This document shows positions 18,086-26,175 of a DNA stretch of 64,000 nucleotides, piece by piece. The notes beneath the pieces were generated by a model. It saw only the letters and a list, made by a program, of their open reading frames with translations. It did not search any database and was not told where the DNA came from. Location of the stretch: contig NZ_RBRE01000028.1 in the NCBI RefSeq assembly GCF_003700275.1, positions 1 to 64,000 of the forward strand, given 5' to 3'. Position 1 is the first letter of the stretch; each line of letters starts with the position of its first letter. The position numbers were made by a program, and so were the translations under genes. The DNA is from Pseudomonas cichorii. GTDB lineage: Bacteria > Pseudomonadota > Gammaproteobacteria > Pseudomonadales > Pseudomonadaceae.

Positions 18086-18496
18086 TCACGATATTTGTTG
18101 TTCTACTGCAACGAAGCCAGGCACGTGCGCCTTGATGGCGTTCAATAGTTCTTCCTTGCTGAAAGGCTTGGTCAGGAACTGGTCGGAACCGACAATCCGC
18201 CCCTTGGCCTTGTCGAACAACCCGTCCTTGGAAGAAAGCATGATGACCGGAGTCGACTTGAAGGCCCGGTTGTTCTTGATCAACGCACAGGTCTGATAGC
18301 CGTCCAGGCGCGGCATCATGATATCGACAAATATGATTCGCGGATGGTTGTCGGCGATCTTGGCCAGCGCATCGAAGCCGTCGATGGCGGTAATGACTTC
18401 ACAGCCGACGTTCTTGAGCAACGTTTCGGCGGTGCGGCGGACGGTCTTCGAGTCGTCGATGACCATGACCTTCAATGCTGTGGCGTACTGTTCCAT
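18086..18496 (-). CDS. pilG: Response regulator PilG
   Basis: This 136-residue CheY-like receiver is the first gene of the Chp operon. It has MVIDDSKTVRRTAE, the phospho-acceptor region FVDIMMPRLDGYQTC, VIMLSSKDG and FLTKPFSKEE. I place the start at MEQYATALKV (18496), which gives the family length; the open frame continues 40 codons further upstream without family similarity. It is divergent from gshB, so the operon promoter lies in 18497-18714. Confidence 0.94.
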   Translation of the reverse strand: MEQYATALKVMVIDDSKTVRRTAETLLKNVGCEVITAIDGFDALAKIADNHPRIIFVDIMMPRLDGYQTCALIKNNRAFKSTPVIMLSSKDGLFDKAKGRIVGSDQFLTKPFSKEELLNAIKAHVPGFVAVEQQIS

Positions 18497-18714
18497 ATGT
18501 GTTCTTCCGTCGCCGCAGCGATTTCTGCGTGTTCTGCGCGGCACTGGAGCCGGATCGTGATCCATTAAGGCAGAAGACCGGATGCCGAGCCTTTTTAGCA
18601 CACTCTCCAGACTCAATCCATAAAGCGCTGCCCCTTGACCCGAAGCAATCGGAGCGCCACCCTGACGCCTATTTCAAGGCCGCCGTGGCCGTTATCGATC
18701 AGAGGATATTACCC

Positions 18715-19668
18715 ATGAGCGTTCGCTTAGGGATTGTCATGGACCCCATTGAGCGCATCTCCTATAAAAAGGACAGCTCGCTGGCCATGCTGCTTGCCGC
18801 ACAGGAACGTGGCTGGTCGCTGTTCTACATGGAGCAGCAGGACCTGTACCAGAACGCCGGTCAGGCGCGCGCGCGGATGAAACCGCTGAAGGTTTTTGCC
18901 GACCCTGCGCACTGGTTCGAGCTGCAGGACGAAATCGATACCGGCCTGGACGATCTGGACGTGATCCTGATGCGCAAGGATCCGCCATTCGACATGGAGT
19001 TCGTCTACACCACTTACCTGCTGGAACAGGCCGAACGTGCTGGCGTGCTGATCGTCAACAAGCCGCAGAGCCTGCGCGACTGCAACGAAAAGCTGTTCGC
19101 CACGCTGTTCCCGCAGTGCACGCCGCCAACCCTGGTCAGCCGTCGCCCGGACATTCTGCGTGAATTTGCCGCGCAGCACGGCGATGTGATCCTCAAGCCG
19201 CTGGACGGCATGGGCGGCGCCTCGATCTTCCGCCACCGGGCAGGCGATCCGAACCTGTCGGTGATTCTGGAAACCCTGACCGCCCACGGCACCCAGCAAA
19301 TCATGGCGCAGGGCTATCTGCCGGCAATCAAGGACGGCGACAAGCGCATTCTGATGGTCGACGGCGAACCTGTGCCCTACTGCCTGGCACGCATCCCGGC
19401 TGCCGGCGAAACCCGCGGCAACCTGGCGGCTGGCGGCCGTGGCGAAGCACGTCCGCTAACTGACAAGGATCGCTGGATCGCTGAGCAGATCGGGCCTACC
19501 TTGCGTGAAAAAGGGCTGCTCTTCGTCGGTCTGGACGTGATCGGCGAGCACCTTACCGAAATCAACGTCACCAGCCCGACCTGCATTCGCGAGATCGACA
19601 ATGCTTTCGGCACCAACATCGGCGCCATGCTGATGGACGTGATCGAGAAGAAGCTGCAGGCGCGGTAA
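18715..19668 (+). CDS. gshB: Glutathione synthetase
   Basis: This 317-residue ATP-grasp ligase joins gamma-glutamylcysteine and glycine. Family segments include RLGIVMDPIERI at the N-terminus, LMRKDPPFDMEFVY, VNKPQSLRDCNEKL, the ATP-grasp loop ILKPLDGMGGASIF, RILMVDGEPVPY, NLAAGGRGEARPL and the metal/substrate-binding LFVGLDVIGEHLTEINVTSP. ATG 18715 follows AGAGGATATT. The frame is open upstream but that part opposes pilG. It is divergent from the Chp operon and followed by tonB3 after a REP. Confidence 0.97.
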   Translation: MSVRLGIVMDPIERISYKKDSSLAMLLAAQERGWSLFYMEQQDLYQNAGQARARMKPLKVFADPAHWFELQDEIDTGLDDLDVILMRKDPPFDMEFVYTTYLLEQAERAGVLIVNKPQSLRDCNEKLFATLFPQCTPPTLVSRRPDILREFAAQHGDVILKPLDGMGGASIFRHRAGDPNLSVILETLTAHGTQQIMAQGYLPAIKDGDKRILMVDGEPVPYCLARIPAAGETRGNLAAGGRGEARPLTDKDRWIAEQIGPTLREKGLLFVGLDVIGEHLTEINVTSPTCIREIDNAFGTNIGAMLMDVIEKKLQAR

Positions 19669-19673
19669 GCTCC

Positions 19674-19730
19674 TTCCGCGGATGAATTCGCTCCCGCAGC
19701 CTGTGTGCAGGAGCGGATTCATTCACGAAA
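19674..19730. repeat. REP palindrome
   Basis: Inverted pair TTCCGCGGATGAATTCGCTCC / GGAGCGGATTCATTCACGAAA between gshB and tonB3. The apparent GTG start of the following open frame (19705) lies inside this repeat, which argues for the downstream ATG as the real tonB3 start. Confidence 0.85.
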
Positions 19731-19773
19731 AGACTATGATAAAACGGATTTTGAACGAGACACTGAACCGCCA

Positions 19774-20676
19774 ATGACCTCCATGGCCAGAAACGACCTG
19801 CCCCTCGAACTGTCGACCGTGGGTGTGCGTCCAGCCGATCGTCTGGGCTTCACCATGATGATTGCCGCGCTGATCCATGCTGCGGTGATTCTTGGCGTGG
19901 GCTTCACTTATGTAAAACCGGAACAGATCTCCCAGACCCTGGAAATCACCCTCGCTACCTTCAAAAGCGAAGAAAAGCCAAAGCAGGCCGATTTCCTGGC
20001 GCAGGACGATCAACAGGGCAGCGGCACGCTGGACAAGGCCGAAACGCTGAAGACCACGGAAATCGCGCCCTATCAGGACACCAAGGTCAACAAGGTCACG
20101 CCGCCACCAGCCAACAAGCCCGTGGTCAAACAGGAAGCCGCGAAAACCGCAGTTTCCACAACGGCGCCTTCCCCGCAGCAAACCATCGCCAAGCGCGAGG
20201 AAGTCAAACCCGAGCCAGCCGTCAAGGAAGCGCCTTCCTTCGACAGCTCGCAACTGAGCAATGAAATTGCCAGCCTGGAAGCCGAACTGTCGGCCGAACA
20301 GCAACTGTATGCCAAACGACCGAAGATCCATCGACTGAACGCCGCCTCGACCATGCGCGACAAGGGCGCCTGGTACAAGGATGACTGGCGCAAGAAGGTC
20401 GAGCGGGTCGGCAACCTGAATTACCCGGAAGAAGCCCGCCGCCAGCAGATCTACGGAAACCTGCGCCTGCTGGTGTCCATCAACCACGATGGCTCGCTGT
20501 ATGAAGTGCTGGTTCTGGAATCGTCGGGGCATCCCCTGCTGGATCAGGCTGCGCAACGAATTGTGCGTCTGGCAGCACCATTTTCGCCGTTCACCGGCGA
20601 TCTGGCCGATATCGATCGACTGGAAATCATCCGCACCTGGAAGTTTGCACGCGGTGACAAGCTGTCCAGCAACTGA
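19774..20676 (+). CDS. tonB3: TonB-family energy transducer (TonB3-like)
   Basis: This 300-residue protein has a cytoplasmic N-terminus, one membrane helix (FTMMIAALIHAAVILGVGF), and a Pro/Lys/Glu-rich periplasmic spacer with a coiled-coil-like stretch (SNEIASLEAELSAEQQLY). The C-terminal TonB domain includes YPEEARRQQIYGNLRLLVSI, SSGHPLLDQAA and FSPF. Start 19774 (MTSMARN) or 19786 is chosen because upstream codons fall in a REP. Its position beside gshB and pilG corresponds to P. aeruginosa tonB3, which is reported to be needed for twitching; the symbol rests on that synteny. Confidence 0.85.
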   Translation: MTSMARNDLPLELSTVGVRPADRLGFTMMIAALIHAAVILGVGFTYVKPEQISQTLEITLATFKSEEKPKQADFLAQDDQQGSGTLDKAETLKTTEIAPYQDTKVNKVTPPPANKPVVKQEAAKTAVSTTAPSPQQTIAKREEVKPEPAVKEAPSFDSSQLSNEIASLEAELSAEQQLYAKRPKIHRLNAASTMRDKGAWYKDDWRKKVERVGNLNYPEEARRQQIYGNLRLLVSINHDGSLYEVLVLESSGHPLLDQAAQRIVRLAAPFSPFTGDLADIDRLEIIRTWKFARGDKLSSN

Positions 20677-20705
20677 CGGTCTCTTCACAAACCAGAGGGG
20701 ATGCT

Positions 20706-20720
20706 ACAACTGACAGTTGT
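20706..20720. promoter_or_regulatory. 15-base perfect palindrome upstream of yqgE
   Basis: ACAACTG-A-CAGTTGT is a perfect inverted repeat 33 bases before the yqgE start. It could be a dimeric regulator site or a short hairpin; it has no T-tract, so it is not a classic terminator. Confidence 0.35.
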
Positions 20721-20752
20721 CAGGCTGGCCCCGCAGCGCCACACTAAGGCTC

Positions 20753-21322
20753 ATGAAAAACGTATCCCCAAGCTATCTCAAGCACCAGTTCCTGATTGCG
20801 ATGCCGCACATGCATGATCAGAACTTCGCGCAGACCTTGACGTATATCGTCGAGCACAACGCCAATGGTGCAATGGGTCTGGTGATAAACCGCCCACAGA
20901 ACCTGAATCTGGCCGATGTACTGGAACAACTGCGGCCGGAGCTGCCCGCTCCCGTACGTTGCCAGTACATCCCCATTCATGCAGGTGGTCCGGTACAGAC
21001 TGACCGTGGTTTTGTGCTGCATCCTAGCGGCCAGGTATTCCAGGCAACGGTCGAGCTGGGCGGCGTCTCGCTGTCCACTTCCCAGGACGTGCTGTTCTCC
21101 ATCGCCGACGGCTACGGTCCCGATCAGAATGTGATTGCCCTTGGCTACGCCGGCTGGGACGCGGGTCAACTGGATGCCGAAATGGCCGCCAATGCCTGGC
21201 TGACCTGCCCGTTCGATCCGGCAATCCTGTTCGATACCGACAGCGAACTGCGGCTCGACGCAGCGGCTGCGCGGCTGGGGATCAATCTCAATCTGCTTTC
21301 GACACAGGCGGGCCACGCCTGA
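20753..21322 (+). CDS. yqgE: YqgE/AlgH family protein
   Basis: This 189-residue protein belongs to the UPF0301 family. It has the usual opening (YLKHQFLIAMPHM), GLVINRPQNLNLADVL, HAGGPVQTDRGFVLH, and the C-terminal LGYAGWDAGQLDAEM. The start at MKNVSP (20753) is the family start. Its stop overlaps the ruvX start by one base (TGATG), so the two are coupled. The molecular role is poorly defined; AlgH is the Pseudomonas name. Confidence 0.93.
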   Translation: MKNVSPSYLKHQFLIAMPHMHDQNFAQTLTYIVEHNANGAMGLVINRPQNLNLADVLEQLRPELPAPVRCQYIPIHAGGPVQTDRGFVLHPSGQVFQATVELGGVSLSTSQDVLFSIADGYGPDQNVIALGYAGWDAGQLDAEMAANAWLTCPFDPAILFDTDSELRLDAAAARLGINLNLLSTQAGHA

Positions 21323-21762
21323 TGGCTGCATTGCGCCTGCTTCTGGGTTTCGACTACGGCACCAAACAGATCGGCATTGCGGTCGGCCAGGCCATTACCG
21401 GCCAGGCGCGTGAGCTTTGCACCCTCAAGGCGCAGAACGGCGTGCCGGACTGGGACAAGGTCCAGGCGCTGATCAACGAGTGGAAACCCGACGCTATCGT
21501 GGTTGGCCTGCCGCTGAACATGGATGGCACGCCCAGCGAAATGAGCGCCCGCGCCGAGAAGTTCTCGCGCAAGCTCAATGGCCGCTTCAATATCCCGGTC
21601 TACACCCACGACGAACGCCTGACCACCTTTGAAGCCAAGGGCGAGCGTATGGCGCGTGGCGGCCAGCGTGGCAGCTATCGCGACAACCCGGTGGATGCAA
21701 TCGCCGCCGCACTGTTGCTGCAGGGTTGGCTCGATGCCAACTCCGAGTTGCTGAATGCGTGA
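21322..21762 (+). CDS. ruvX: Holliday junction resolvase-like RuvX/YqgF
   Basis: This 146-residue RNase H-like fold protein has acidic residues in LLGFDYGTKQIGIAVG and in the C-terminal DNPVDAIAAALLL, with VVGLPLNMDGTPSEM between them. The family acts in 16S rRNA 5'-end processing and was predicted to be a resolvase. It is translationally coupled to yqgE. pyrR follows after 96 bases containing a hairpin. Confidence 0.95.
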   Translation: MAALRLLLGFDYGTKQIGIAVGQAITGQARELCTLKAQNGVPDWDKVQALINEWKPDAIVVGLPLNMDGTPSEMSARAEKFSRKLNGRFNIPVYTHDERLTTFEAKGERMARGGQRGSYRDNPVDAIAAALLLQGWLDANSELLNA

Positions 21763-21809
21763 CTTTTTGCGTCGCAACAGCTTCGAGATACCCGGATTTC
21801 AAGTTTCCG

Positions 21810-21841
21810 CTTGAGCAACGCGCCCCTGGGCAGTGCTCAAG
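21810..21841 (+). promoter_or_regulatory. Hairpin in the pyrR leader
   Basis: CTTGAGCA and TGCTCAAG pair around an inner GCCC-CT-GGGC stem, giving a strong RNA hairpin that ends about ten bases before the pyrR Shine-Dalgarno (AAGGAG). It has no downstream U-tract, so it is not an intrinsic terminator. It may influence pyrR-pyrBC' translation or protein binding (inference). Confidence 0.5.
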
Positions 21842-21858
21842 CCTTTCAAGGAGCAATC

Positions 21859-22377
21859 ATGAGCTTGCCCAACCCTTCCAGTCTGATCAGTCAGATGGCC
21901 ACCGATCTGAGCGCTCACCTGAGCAAGCGCGGCATCAGCGATCCTCGTTTCATCGGCATCCGCACCGGCGGTGTATGGGTCGCGCAGGCGCTGCTCAAGG
22001 CTCTGGACAACGATGCGCCGCTCGGCACGCTGGATGTTTCCTTCTATCGCGATGACTTCAGCCAGAACGGCCTGCACCCTCAGGTTCGCCCCTCGGAACT
22101 GCCCTTCGAGATCGAGGGCCAGCACTTGGTGCTGATCGATGACGTGCTCATGAGTGGCCGCACCATCCGCGCCGCCCTCAACGAACTGTTCGATTACGGA
22201 CGTCCGGCCAGCGTCACGCTGGCCTGCCTGCTGGATCTGGACGCCGGTGAATTGCCGATTCGCCCCAATGTGGTCGGCGCGACACTGTCACTGGCACCCG
22301 ACGAGCGCGTCAAGCTGACCGGCCCCGAGCCGCTGGCGCTCGAACTTCAAGACCTTTCCACCGCCTCAGCCCTTTAA
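21859..22377 (+). CDS. pyrR: PyrR bifunctional pyrimidine regulator / uracil phosphoribosyltransferase
   Basis: This 172-residue PRTase-fold protein has the PRPP loop [18 protein letters not shown], the N-terminal [17 protein letters not shown] and the PyrR segment [23 protein letters not shown] 21859 follows AAGGAG. It is the first gene of the pyrR-pyrB-pyrC' cluster; pyrB begins 12 bases after its stop. In Pseudomonas PyrR is reported to regulate the downstream pyr genes (family knowledge). Confidence 0.96.
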   Translation: MSLPNPSSLISQMATDLSAHLSKRGISDPRFIGIRTGGVWVAQALLKALDNDAPLGTLDVSFYRDDFSQNGLHPQVRPSELPFEIEGQHLVLIDDVLMSGRTIRAALNELFDYGRPASVTLACLLDLDAGELPIRPNVVGATLSLAPDERVKLTGPEPLALELQDLSTASAL

Positions 22378-22389
22378 GAGTCCCTTGCG

Positions 22390-23378
22390 ATGACGCCTCT
22401 CGACGCCAAGCGCCCGCTGCAACTCAACCATCAGGGTCAGCTGCGCCATTTTCTGTCTCTGGACGGCTTGCCCCGCGAGCTGCTCACTGAAATCCTCGAC
22501 ACGGCTGACTCGTTCCTTGAAGTCGGCGCCCGGGCGGTGAAGAAAGTCCCGCTGTTGCGTGGCAAGACCGTCTGCAACGTGTTCTTCGAGAACTCGACGC
22601 GCACCCGTACAACTTTCGAGCTCGCAGCCCAGCGGCTGTCCGCCGACGTCATCACCCTCAACGTCTCGACCTCTTCCACCAGCAAGGGCGAAACGCTGTT
22701 CGACACCCTGCGCAATCTGGAAGCGATGTCGTACGGCATGCCGACTCCGGCGCGGCGCACTTCATTGCCGAGCACGTCTGTCCGGAAGTGGCGATCATCA
22801 ACGGCGGCGATGGCCGTCACGCGCACCCGACCCAGGGCATGCTCGACATGCTGACGATCCGTCGGCACAAGGGCAGTTTCGAGAACCTGTCGGTGGCCAT
22901 TGTCGGCGACATCCTGCATTCGCGGGTGGCACGCTCGAACATGCTCGCCCTCAAGGCACTGGGCTGCCCCGACATCCGCGTCATCGGGCCGAAAACCCTG
23001 CTGCCGGTCGGCATCGAACAATACGGCGTCAAGGTCTACACCGACATGGCCGCCGGCCTGAAGGATGTCGACGTAGTGATCATGCTGCGCCTGCAACGCG
23101 AGCGCATGACCGGCGGCCTGCTGCCCAGCGAAGGCGAGTTCTACCGCCTGTTCGGCCTGACCACGGCACGACTGGCCGGCGCGAAGCCGGATGCAATCGT
23201 CATGCACCCAGGACCGATCAACCGCGGCGTGGAAATCGAATCGGCGGTGGCCGACGGCCCGCATTCGGTAATTCTCAATCAAGTGACCTACGGGATCGCC
23301 GTGCGCATGGCCGTACTGTCCATGGCCATGAGCGGACAAACCGCACAACGACAATTCGAGCAGGAGAACGCCCTGTGA
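22390..23378 (+). pseudogene. pyrB: Aspartate carbamoyltransferase catalytic chain, disrupted by an internal deletion
   Basis: The first half reads normally in one frame ([20 protein letters not shown], carbamoyl-phosphate loop [23 protein letters not shown]) up to LEAM at 22717-22728. The second half continues in another frame from 22728 ([37 protein letters not shown]) to TGA 23378. The homologous enzymes have about five more residues between these blocks, so a 16-base loss (five codons plus one base) explains both the shortening and the frame change. As it stands translation ends at 22854 after 154 residues. It could be a real null allele or an assembly artefact. The 3' end overlaps the GTG start of pyrC', so coupling to pyrC' may also suffer. 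Confidence 0.9.
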
Positions 23379-24646
23379 AGCTCAGCATTCTCGGCGCTCG
23401 CGTCATTGATCCGAACAGCGGTCTGGATAAAGTTACCGACCTGCACATCGAAGCCTGCAAAATCCTAGCAATCGGCGCGGCGCCTGCCGGCTTCGAGGCC
23501 GCGCAAACCATCGACGCCAGCGGCCTGGTCGCCGCTCCGGGTCTGGTGGACCTCAACGTTTCCCTGCGCGAGCCGGGCTACAGCCGCAAAGGCACCATCG
23601 CCAGCGAAACCCGCGCGGCAACGGCAGGTGGCGTGACCAGCCTGTGCTGCCCTCCGCGTACCAAACCGGTGCTCGACACGTCAGCGGTTGCCGAGCTGAT
23701 TCTGGATCGCGCCCGCGAAGCCGGTTACAGCAAGGTTTTCCCGGTCGGCGCACTGAGCAAAGGCCTGGAAGGTGAACAACTGGCCGAACTGATTGCCCTG
23801 CGCGACGCCGGTTGCGTGGCTTTCGGCAATGGCCTGAGCAGCTTCAACAATACCCGCACGCTGTGCCGGGCGCTGGAATATGCCGCCACTTTCGACCTGA
23901 CGGTGATCTTCAATTCCCAGGACCGCGACCTGGCTGAAGGCGGCCTGGCCCATGAAGGCCCGACTGCCAGCTTCCTCGGTCTGGCCGGAATTCCGGAAAC
24001 CGCCGAGACCGTAGCGCTGGCCCGCGACCTGCTGCTGGTGGAACAAAGCGGCGTGCGTGCGCACTTCAGCCAGTTGACCAGCGCCCGTGGTGCCGCGCTG
24101 ATCGCTCAGGCGCAAGCCCGCGGCCTGCCGGTCACCGCCGACGTGGCGTTGTATCAACTGATTCTGACCGATGAAGCGCTGATCGACTTCTCCAGCCTGT
24201 ATCACGTCCAGCCGCCACTGCGCACCCGCGCCGACCGCGACGGTCTGCGTGAAGCGGTGAAATCGGGAGTGATTCAGGCGATTTCCAGCCACCACCAGCC
24301 TCACGAGCGTGACGCCAAGCTGGCACCGTTCGGCGCAACCGAGCCGGGCATCAGCAGCGTCGAGTTGCTGCTGCCACTGGCGATGACCCTGGTTGCAGAT
24401 GGCCTGCTTGACCTGCCGACCCTGATCGCTCGCCTGAGCGCTGGCCCGGCAGCCGCCTTGCGCCTGCCGGCCGGACATCTGAGCGCAGGTTCGGCCGCCG
24501 ATCTGGTGCTGTTCGACCCGACAGCCTCCACGGTAGCCGGCGAGAACTGGCTGTCCAAAGGCGATAACTGTCCGTTCCTCGGCCATTGCCTGCCGGGCGC
24601 GGTACGTTACACGCTGGTGGACGGCCGGATCAGTTACACCGCCTGA
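23375..24646 (+). CDS. pyrC': Dihydroorotase-like PyrC' (non-catalytic ATCase partner)
   Basis: This 423-residue amidohydrolase-fold protein starts at a GTG that overlaps the pyrB stop (GTGA). Active dihydroorotases carry a DxHxHxREPG zinc motif; here it is [10 protein letters not shown], with both histidines replaced. Other blocks are conserved ([52 protein letters not shown]). This fits the inactive PyrC' that forms a dodecameric complex with Pseudomonas PyrB (family knowledge). With pyrB broken, its partner would be missing unless another copy exists. Confidence 0.93.
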   Translation: MKLSILGARVIDPNSGLDKVTDLHIEACKILAIGAAPAGFEAAQTIDASGLVAAPGLVDLNVSLREPGYSRKGTIASETRAATAGGVTSLCCPPRTKPVLDTSAVAELILDRAREAGYSKVFPVGALSKGLEGEQLAELIALRDAGCVAFGNGLSSFNNTRTLCRALEYAATFDLTVIFNSQDRDLAEGGLAHEGPTASFLGLAGIPETAETVALARDLLLVEQSGVRAHFSQLTSARGAALIAQAQARGLPVTADVALYQLILTDEALIDFSSLYHVQPPLRTRADRDGLREAVKSGVIQAISSHHQPHERDAKLAPFGATEPGISSVELLLPLAMTLVADGLLDLPTLIARLSAGPAAALRLPAGHLSAGSAADLVLFDPTASTVAGENWLSKGDNCPFLGHCLPGAVRYTLVDGRISYTA

Positions 24647-24678
24647 CCCCGCCTCACGGATGAATACCGTCTTGCCCC

Positions 24679-24741
24679 GTCGCGGACAAGCCTCCTCCCA
24701 CAGATTGAAATTCACCCTGTGGAAGGGAGCTTGCCCGCGAC
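24679..24741. repeat. REP-like inverted repeat, second family
   Basis: GTCGCGGACAAGCCTCCTCCCACAG pairs with CTGTGGAAGGGAGCTTGCCCGCGAC, with a short A/T-rich loop. The core (CGCGGGCAAGC..CTCC) resembles the repeat at 54038-54100, a family different from the GGATTCATTCGCGAA type. It lies between the convergent pyrC' and TM2 genes. Confidence 0.8.
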
Positions 24742-24796
24742 AGCGGCATTACAGGCATCAAAAACACATGGGAAGCGGATTCATTCAAGAACAACC

Positions 24797-25201
24797 TCAG
24801 CCGCGCTGCGCATTCCTGATGGAAATCTGGTTATTCATGGTCCAGAAGTCGTACAGCACGCCCAGCAGAAAAAGCCCGCCAGTCAGCAGATAGATCAGCC
24901 CGGTAATCCACTTGCCCTGATACATGCGGTGCACGCCGAAAATCCCCAGGAACGTCAGCAGCAGCCACGCCACACTGTAATCGGTGGAGCCCTGGGTGAA
25001 GCGCAGGTCGGCTTCACGGTCCATGGCCGGAATCAGAAACAGGTCGATCAGCCAGCCAATCCCCAACAGGCCAAAAGTGAAGAACCAGATGGTCCCGGTC
25101 ACCGGCTTGCCGTAGTAAAAACGGTGCGCGCCAAGAAAGCCGACGATCCACAGCAGATACCCCAACACCTTGCTGTGCGTATCCGGACGATAGCTGTTCA
25201 T
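24797..25201 (-). CDS. TM2 domain membrane protein
   Basis: This 134-residue protein has two TM2-like units, each a pair of helices joined by a short polar turn: LGYLLWIVGFLGAHRFYYGKP...FFTFGLLGIGWLIDLF and WLLLTFLGIFGVHRMYQGKW...LYLLTGGLFLLGVLYDFW. The G-x-H-R-x-Y-x-G-K signature occurs in both halves. The function is unknown; TM2 proteins are small inner-membrane proteins. It is divergent from the NlpC/P60 gene, with a comparatively A/T-rich 250-base spacer. Confidence 0.88.
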   Translation of the reverse strand: MNSYRPDTHSKVLGYLLWIVGFLGAHRFYYGKPVTGTIWFFTFGLLGIGWLIDLFLIPAMDREADLRFTQGSTDYSVAWLLLTFLGIFGVHRMYQGKWITGLIYLLTGGLFLLGVLYDFWTMNNQISIRNAQRG

Positions 25202-25451
25202 TTCTTACCCCTTTGAACTGATAGAAAAAAATATGTGTGAGTTTTGTGACTTTCACGCCTTCTTCCGACGTATGGCACAACCCTCTGAATGGACAGGCCA
25301 ACCCCTTGTAAGCAAAGGGATTGAGCAGAAACTGGAAAGAGTGTGTCGCATAAAACGTAAGGATGCGACTGTGATCGAGTCGACAAATGGGGTCAGGTTT
25401 TGTCAAAAAGCTGTTATAAAGTTGCGCGCTGACCACTACGAGCCCTGCCGC

Positions 25452-26138
25452 ATGCGTCCTTTTTTCAAGACATGGCTAACCATTTGCCTATTTATGCCTC
25501 TGGCCGCCCACGCCACCAACCGTGAGCAACAGCTTCCTGCGAGCTTCACCGGCTACACCGCGAAGAGCCACTTTTCACCTGTTATCACGCCTCGCACGAT
25601 TTCTCCGCAGACCACTATCCCGCTGAGCATTCAGAGCACAGCCGAGACTCAGATTCCGGCACCGCGAAAGAATTCAGCCAAGTCGGCAAAAGCCAGGACA
25701 CTGCCGACCGCCAATGCAAATGCCAAACAAGGCAATGCCGTTGTGAAACGCGCCTTGCAGGCAGTCGGCACCCCTTATCGCTGGGGCGGCAACACGCCTG
25801 GCAAGGGACTGGATTGCAGCGGACTGGTGAAATACGCCTTCAACGATGTGCAGGAAGTCGATCTGCCACGCACCTCCAATGCCATGGCCGAAGGTCACGG
25901 CCAGAAAGTCGAGCGCAAGGACCTGAAACCGGGCGACCTGCTGTTCTTCAACATCAAGAGCCGCAAGATCAACCATGTCGCCATCTATCTGGGCAATGAC
26001 CGCTTCGTCCATGCCCCGCGTCGCGGCAAGGCAGTGACCGTCGATACGCTGAAAAAGCCGTACTGGAACAGTCACTACAAGATCGCCAAGCGCGTACTGC
26101 CAAAGCAGACAACGCCGCTGCACGTCGCCCAGCGCTGA
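25452..26138 (+). CDS. NlpC/P60 family peptidoglycan endopeptidase
   Basis: This protein of about 228 residues has a signal peptide (MRPFFKTWLTICLFMPLAAHA), a low-complexity Ser/Thr/Lys linker and a C-terminal NlpC/P60 domain. The catalytic Cys is in GLDCSGLVKYAF, the first His in KINHVAIYLG, and the third polar position in FVHAP. Such enzymes cut within peptide stems of murein. ATG 25452 is chosen because it opens the signal peptide; the frame is open further upstream. It converges with pilT. Confidence 0.88.
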   Translation: MRPFFKTWLTICLFMPLAAHATNREQQLPASFTGYTAKSHFSPVITPRTISPQTTIPLSIQSTAETQIPAPRKNSAKSAKARTLPTANANAKQGNAVVKRALQAVGTPYRWGGNTPGKGLDCSGLVKYAFNDVQEVDLPRTSNAMAEGHGQKVERKDLKPGDLLFFNIKSRKINHVAIYLGNDRFVHAPRRGKAVTVDTLKKPYWNSHYKIAKRVLPKQTTPLHVAQR

Positions 26139-26144
26139 GAGCAA

Positions 26145-26166
26145 GGCCTGCCTTCCCGGGCAGGCC
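26145..26166. terminator. Hairpin between NlpC/P60 gene and pilT
   Basis: GGCCTGCC-TTCCCG-GGCAGGCC forms a GC-rich eight-base-pair stem in the 37-base gap between convergent genes. It has no clear U-tract, so a bidirectional terminator is probable rather than certain. Confidence 0.55.
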
Positions 26167-26175
26167 ACTGCCTGA

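Noticed and set aside
22559..23374. The long open stretch preceding pyrC' as an N-terminal extension
   Set aside because: It overlaps pyrB in another frame and shows no similarity; the GTG overlapping the pyrB stop opens the conserved [12 protein letters not shown] segment.
22788..23378. A separate gene starting at ATG 22788
   Set aside because: It is the C-terminal half of aspartate carbamoyltransferase shifted in frame, not an independent protein; it lacks a ribosome site.
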